In this document: positions 60,735-64,000 of the stretch, piece after piece | How positions within the stretch are numbered: the first letter of the stretch is position 1 | Layout: each line of letters begins with the position of its first letter | Assembly (NCBI RefSeq): GCF_030580655.1 | Contig: NZ_JAUQTB010000015.1 | Span: forward strand, 1 to 64,000 | DNA from: Paenibacillus lacisoli | Lineage (GTDB): Bacteria > Bacillota > Bacilli > Paenibacillales > Paenibacillaceae | Direction of reading: 5' to 3' | DNA length: 64,000 nt | Position numbers and translations under genes: made by a program | Notes under the pieces: model-generated | Told to the model about the DNA's origin: nothing | The model's input: the letters and a program-made list of their open reading frames with translations, nothing else | Databases searched by the model: none

Positions 60735-61913
60735 TTAGAAGAAGTCCATCAGGAATGTCTCCGCCTGTGGAATCCAGCGCTCCAGACGGTGCACGGCCTC
60801 CAGGCTGCCGCTCAATCGTCCTGTCCGGTGCAGAGCCAGCGGGCGACGGTATCCCAGCAGCATGATGGTTAATGCCTGAATGTCACAGCTGACATCTGGG
60901 TCTGCCGCTTCCTCTCCGGCACTTCCGGCAGCAGTGAACTGAGCCGTGCCTTCTACGTTCACATCCAGCTTCCACACCCCTTCGTTCCACTCCGCATGCG
61001 GATCCCGGATACCGATTCGGAGTGAGGCCCCTTCTCCTTTGGCAAAAGGATACTGCTCAATCAAGCCCTGAACATCCACGATACGAGCCATAAAATAAGG
61101 CACAAGCTCCTGTGTAAATCGCGGATCCGGCACCAGGGAAGGCAGCATATCTGAAGCAGGAACAAAATCCAGCTTTACTTGTCTGACCATAGAATCATGG
61201 TTCGCAATAAACGTCCATAACGCCTGCCGGGCTTGTTCATTCAGGTAAACGAGCTCATCACAGATAAATTCCTTATCCTTGATTTCATAGAGCAGGTATC
61301 CCTCCGGCATGCCAGACTCCGAATAATACACCGCCGCATGACTGTCCGGCAGCACGGAGCGCGTCCACCACTCCGTATCACGTACGAGCGTTCCGTTATA
61401 ACCTGCAGCAGCAGCCTGATACACCGCATCCAACTCTTCCATCTGCTGAACGCCGCGGACAATCTTGCCGGGAACCACGGCTTTTGGTGGAAGCAGCTCT
61501 ACCGGAATGGAGTATTTCTTATGTTCTGTGTAGAGTTCCCAACCATATTTGCGGTAAAAAGGAAAGTAAAACGGATGCAGAAACGACAGGGTCTGCCCAC
61601 TCTCCTTCATCTGCTTCAGGGCATACGTCAATAGGCTGCTCACATGCCCCTGCCGGCGGTTCTCCGGCCAGGTAGCTACACCAGCAATGCCGCCCATCTT
61701 CACCTTCTGTCCATGCAGATACACCTGAAAGGGAATCAGCGTGAATTTGGCCTGCAGCCGGTCCTGATCGTCGAAAATCCCCCATGTCTGTTCCGGTTTG
61801 AAGCTGTTTCTCCGCTCTTCCTTCTTCTCCGCAGGAAGCGTGTACTGAAAGGCATACTCCGATAACTCCACACTGGCATCAAATTCATGGGACTTAAGCT
61901 GTCTGATTTGCAT
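60735..61913 (-). CDS. Eis-family GNAT N-acetyltransferase
   Basis: A 392-residue protein with the Eis layout: N-terminal GNAT domain (GIAGVATWPENRRQGHVSSLLTYAL, the acetyl-CoA loop), the FYFPFYRKYGWE motif with the catalytic Tyr region, a second GNAT-like fold and a C-terminal sterol-carrier-like domain. It ends in Phe (MDFF), consistent with the use of the C-terminal carboxylate as base in Eis. Substrates of Eis range from aminoglycosides to other amines; I cannot tell here. I chose ATG 61913 behind GAGGTGA. Confidence 0.85.
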   Translation of the reverse strand: MQIRQLKSHEFDASVELSEYAFQYTLPAEKKEERRNSFKPEQTWGIFDDQDRLQAKFTLIPFQVYLHGQKVKMGGIAGVATWPENRRQGHVSSLLTYALKQMKESGQTLSFLHPFYFPFYRKYGWELYTEHKKYSIPVELLPPKAVVPGKIVRGVQQMEELDAVYQAAAAGYNGTLVRDTEWWTRSVLPDSHAAVYYSESGMPEGYLLYEIKDKEFICDELVYLNEQARQALWTFIANHDSMVRQVKLDFVPASDMLPSLVPDPRFTQELVPYFMARIVDVQGLIEQYPFAKGEGASLRIGIRDPHAEWNEGVWKLDVNVEGTAQFTAAGSAGEEAADPDVSCDIQALTIMLLGYRRPLALHRTGRLSGSLEAVHRLERWIPQAETFLMDFF

Positions 61914-62092
61914 TTCGATCACCTCAGCATTTATGTATTGGATCACCAGACTGCCGACGCAGCCGTTAATCCGAGTCTCGCAAAGCCTGAAGCTGATGTC
62001 AAATCAAACCTCAAACCCCGGCCAGCACGAGCTTGCGCCCGGCTGCCGGGGGATGTTCCGGCATTCATCGTCTTCTATAACTTCAAGGAGTC

Positions 62093-63337
62093 TCAGCTGG
62101 GCTGCAGGGCAGCCGTTCTCTCCTCTGTTTCCTGAACCTGTTGCGATCCCAATCCGTCAAATACTTCATTAAAGATCGTATCCTTTTGAATTTCGGCTGC
62201 AATAGACTCAATAATTTTCGCTTCCACATCACGGTTGTCGATCATGAGATCAATTTTGCGGATCATATTCTGCTGGACATGCTCCAGATCACGTACGTCA
62301 AAGATATACTCACCCTGTCCAAAATGATTCAGCAGCTCGCGGTATTTGGTAGCCCAGCCCAAGGCCAGAACCGGCGTCCCATTCTTGTACGCATGTACAA
62401 TCGAGTGGTAGCGGGAGGCGATGATGAAATCAAACTGATCCAGCAGATGATGGATTTCGATGCAGTCATATTCATCTTCCAGCAGCACTACTCTGTGGTC
62501 CTGGGCATAGTGCTTCTTCACATCCTGACAGAGGATCAGGTCTTCTGTAGAGTGACGCAGCAGATAGACATTTTTTCCTTTCGCCAAAAGATGATCTGTC
62601 ATTTCCTTATACATATGGATTAATGTCTCCCGGGAACCATATTTCATCGTTTTTACGTTAGGTACAATGGCAACCGAATTCGGCATAACCGCTACAGGTT
62701 CCTTTGGCGAGTAGGCGCCGCCCTTAAACAGATGCTCCAGGTTAAACTCTTTGCTGCCCTGCAGTACAATATCCACTGATTTTTTCACATTATGGGTCGT
62801 GTATTTACTCAGATACTCCAGCCCCTCCTGCTCCCGGGCATAAATGGCTTTGGGATAGGTCATGTATTTCTTCATCAGTGCAGGAATGATTGTCTTGTAA
62901 GGGCCCTCATAATCAAACGGACCAAACGACTGTGACAGCAAAATCATCGGAATATTGTACTTCTTCGCCAGCATAATGTTAACCAGATAATTAATCGAGT
63001 GACGGATACTGAATTGAGAAGACAGCGCAAACCCGCTGATATCAATAATCAGGTCGGTATCGTTCAGCAGCTCTTTCATTTTTTGCTTGTTCACATTAAC
63101 ATGGGATGCACCGGGAATCAGCTTGCCGATGGAACCGTAGACCCCACCCAGCAGCTCGACCTTCAGCTTTTTCCCGATTTTGATGATCTCAAAGTTATAA
63201 TTCCGGTCCTCGTCCATGCAGTTCATGATGATTTCTTTGTCCGGATAGCGGTTGCGGATTTCATTAATTACTGTAAAAGACATTGCCTGGGCGCCTTTAT
63301 TCTCCATTTGCCCGCCGGTAATCAGAATTTTCCCCAT
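62093..63337 (-). CDS. polysaccharide pyruvyl transferase family protein
   Basis: A 414-residue protein of the PS_pyruv_trans family (as in CsaB and WcaK). Landmarks are KILITGGQMENKGAQAMSFTVI at the N-terminus, the SQSFGPFD motif, and ASRYHSIVHAYKNGTPVLALGWATKYRELL near the C-terminus. Family members add ketal pyruvate to cell-surface sugars or participate in capsule/secondary wall polymer synthesis; the specific glycan is not known. I chose ATG 63337 behind AAAGGGG. Its downstream neighbour is the Eis-like gene; upstream is a PIG-L deacetylase. Confidence 0.85.
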   Translation of the reverse strand: MGKILITGGQMENKGAQAMSFTVINEIRNRYPDKEIIMNCMDEDRNYNFEIIKIGKKLKVELLGGVYGSIGKLIPGASHVNVNKQKMKELLNDTDLIIDISGFALSSQFSIRHSINYLVNIMLAKKYNIPMILLSQSFGPFDYEGPYKTIIPALMKKYMTYPKAIYAREQEGLEYLSKYTTHNVKKSVDIVLQGSKEFNLEHLFKGGAYSPKEPVAVMPNSVAIVPNVKTMKYGSRETLIHMYKEMTDHLLAKGKNVYLLRHSTEDLILCQDVKKHYAQDHRVVLLEDEYDCIEIHHLLDQFDFIIASRYHSIVHAYKNGTPVLALGWATKYRELLNHFGQGEYIFDVRDLEHVQQNMIRKIDLMIDNRDVEAKIIESIAAEIQKDTIFNEVFDGLGSQQVQETEERTAALQPS

Positions 63338-63422
63338 AGATCCGTTAACCCCTTTGTATATTAGTCTTGAACATGGCATATATCTCGCTGCTGACACATT
63401 CCCTCATTCTCCTGATGGAATC

Positions 63423-64000
63423 CTAAGGCTTGTGGTAATAGGATATAGGTCTGGCCATCGCTGCATCAAAGCACTTCTTAACCGAATGATACCCAATGGC
63501 AAACTGCTGAAGCGCCGGATTCCATTTCGTATATTCTTTTAAGGCATCCACCACCTTCTCCGCATGGGTCGCGGACTTTTCCTTGTGGATGGGAATACCC
63601 GCCTTTTTGGCATTTCGCAGATTATAGGGCTCCACATACAGCCTGAGATCACGAATGGCACCGCTGCGCAGCAGGTTTCTTCCCGCTGTCCCCATATTGG
63701 CATGGTCCCGGTGATTACCGCCCAGATCGGTGAACACCTTCACCCTGGCCTCCGGGTAACGTTCGAGGAACTCCTGAAGGACCTTCTCGCAGGATTCCAC
63801 CGTGGTTGTCCCGTCCTTAACCAGATGTCTGGAGAAATGGATATGCTTATCCGGAACGCCCAGCGCTTTGCAGGAACGCAGAAATTCATCATTCCGGTAT
63901 GCCGTCATATCCTGTTCCTGCAGCGGCTTGTATCCTTCCTCTGCCGGGTTTAACGTTTTGCGATAAAGCGCGCTCTTGATCTCCCCGTTCAGCTGTCTGC
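63423..64000 (-). CDS. PIG-L/LmbE-family deacetylase, partial (5' part outside the window)
   Basis: An open frame of about 192 codons enters from the right edge and stops at 63423; the N-terminal AHPDDE-type motif lies outside. The retained FTDLGGNHRDHANMGTAGRNLL contains the second zinc-site motif (H-x-D-H) of the N-acetylglucosamine-PI deacetylase (PIG-L/LmbE) family, zinc-dependent hydrolases that deacetylate N-acetyl sugars. With the pyruvyl-transferase-family neighbour 85 bp downstream it suggests a surface-glycan locus. Confidence 0.75.
   Translation of the reverse strand, partial: RQLNGEIKSALYRKTLNPAEEGYKPLQEQDMTAYRNDEFLRSCKALGVPDKHIHFSRHLVKDGTTTVESCEKVLQEFLERYPEARVKVFTDLGGNHRDHANMGTAGRNLLRSGAIRDLRLYVEPYNLRNAKKAGIPIHKEKSATHAEKVVDALKEYTKWNPALQQFAIGYHSVKKCFDAAMARPISYYHKP

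Overview
The window is a chromosomal segment of a spore-forming, low-to-moderate GC Firmicute, most likely Paenibacillus or a close relative. Gene order (rrn - kbaA/pdaB/gerD/salA/cwlD - ribosomal superoperon - str/rpoBC - rplJL - nusG/secE - sigH - rlmB/mrnC/cysSE - gltX - ispFD - disA/radA - clpC/mcsBA/ctsR) is the classic Bacillales 'ribosomal' arc. Sporulation genes (pdaB, gerD, cwlD, a SpoIIM-family gene, sigH), a CtsR/McsAB system, a Cys T-box and an L10 leader agree with this. The TTG-started RpoB N-terminus beginning MAGHLVQYG also fits Paenibacillus, from memory of the family. Nearly every gene is on the minus strand, transcribed leftward toward the 16S rRNA gene whose 5' end sits at the left edge. 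Only pdaB, gerD and one short gene near 51.5 kb are on the plus strand.

Layout, left to right: the 16S rRNA 5' end and its promoter/leader (1-369); a small conserved gene and a SpoIIM-family membrane gene; plus-strand pdaB and gerD; minus-strand salA, cwlD and a sat/cysH sulfate-assimilation pair (2.6-7.4 kb); rpsI, rplM, truA (7.4-9.3 kb); the S10-spc-alpha superoperon from rpsJ (24.8 kb) to rplQ (9.4 kb); the str operon rplGB-rpsL-rpsG-fusA-tuf (30-25 kb); rpoB-rpoC (37.4-30.1 kb); an RsmC-like methyltransferase, rplJ-rplL, rplK-rplA, rpmG-secE-nusG (42-38 kb); sigH, rae1, rlmB, mrnC, cysS, cysE with a Cys T-box (47.4-42.2 kb); gltX, ispF, ispD and the PIN/TRAM protein YacL (51.2-47.4 kb); pssA, disA, radA; the clpC-mcsB-mcsA-ctsR heat-shock operon under a perfect CtsR operator; then at the right edge an Eis-type acetyltransferase, a polysaccharide pyruvyl-transferase-family gene and the C-terminal part of a PIG-L deacetylase.

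The genes work together as the cell's translation, transcription and protein-export core (ribosomal proteins, IF-1, EF-G, EF-Tu, RNA polymerase alpha/beta/beta', NusG, SecE/SecY, Map, Adk, GluRS and CysRS, rRNA modification/processing enzymes). Sporulation-entry and germination genes, isoprenoid precursor synthesis, cysteine/sulfate assimilation, c-di-AMP synthesis and stress proteolysis are added on. Regulatory RNA is visible at several operons: a T-box before cysE, an L10-binding leader plus attenuator before rplJ, terminators between almost all transcription units, and less familiar leader structures before rpmJ, rplM, rpoB and ctsR.

I found no mobile element, prophage, CRISPR array, tRNA or defence system, and nothing that is clearly a new multigene system. 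The observations most worth following are cis-acting RNA structures (three related hairpins before rpmJ; a terminator whose 3' arm is the cwlD ribosome-binding site; the ~300-nt ctsR leader), the absence of ecfA-ecfA'-ecfT between rplQ and truA, a Gly/Ser-rich insertion in GerD, and the lone plus-strand gene at 51.5 kb.
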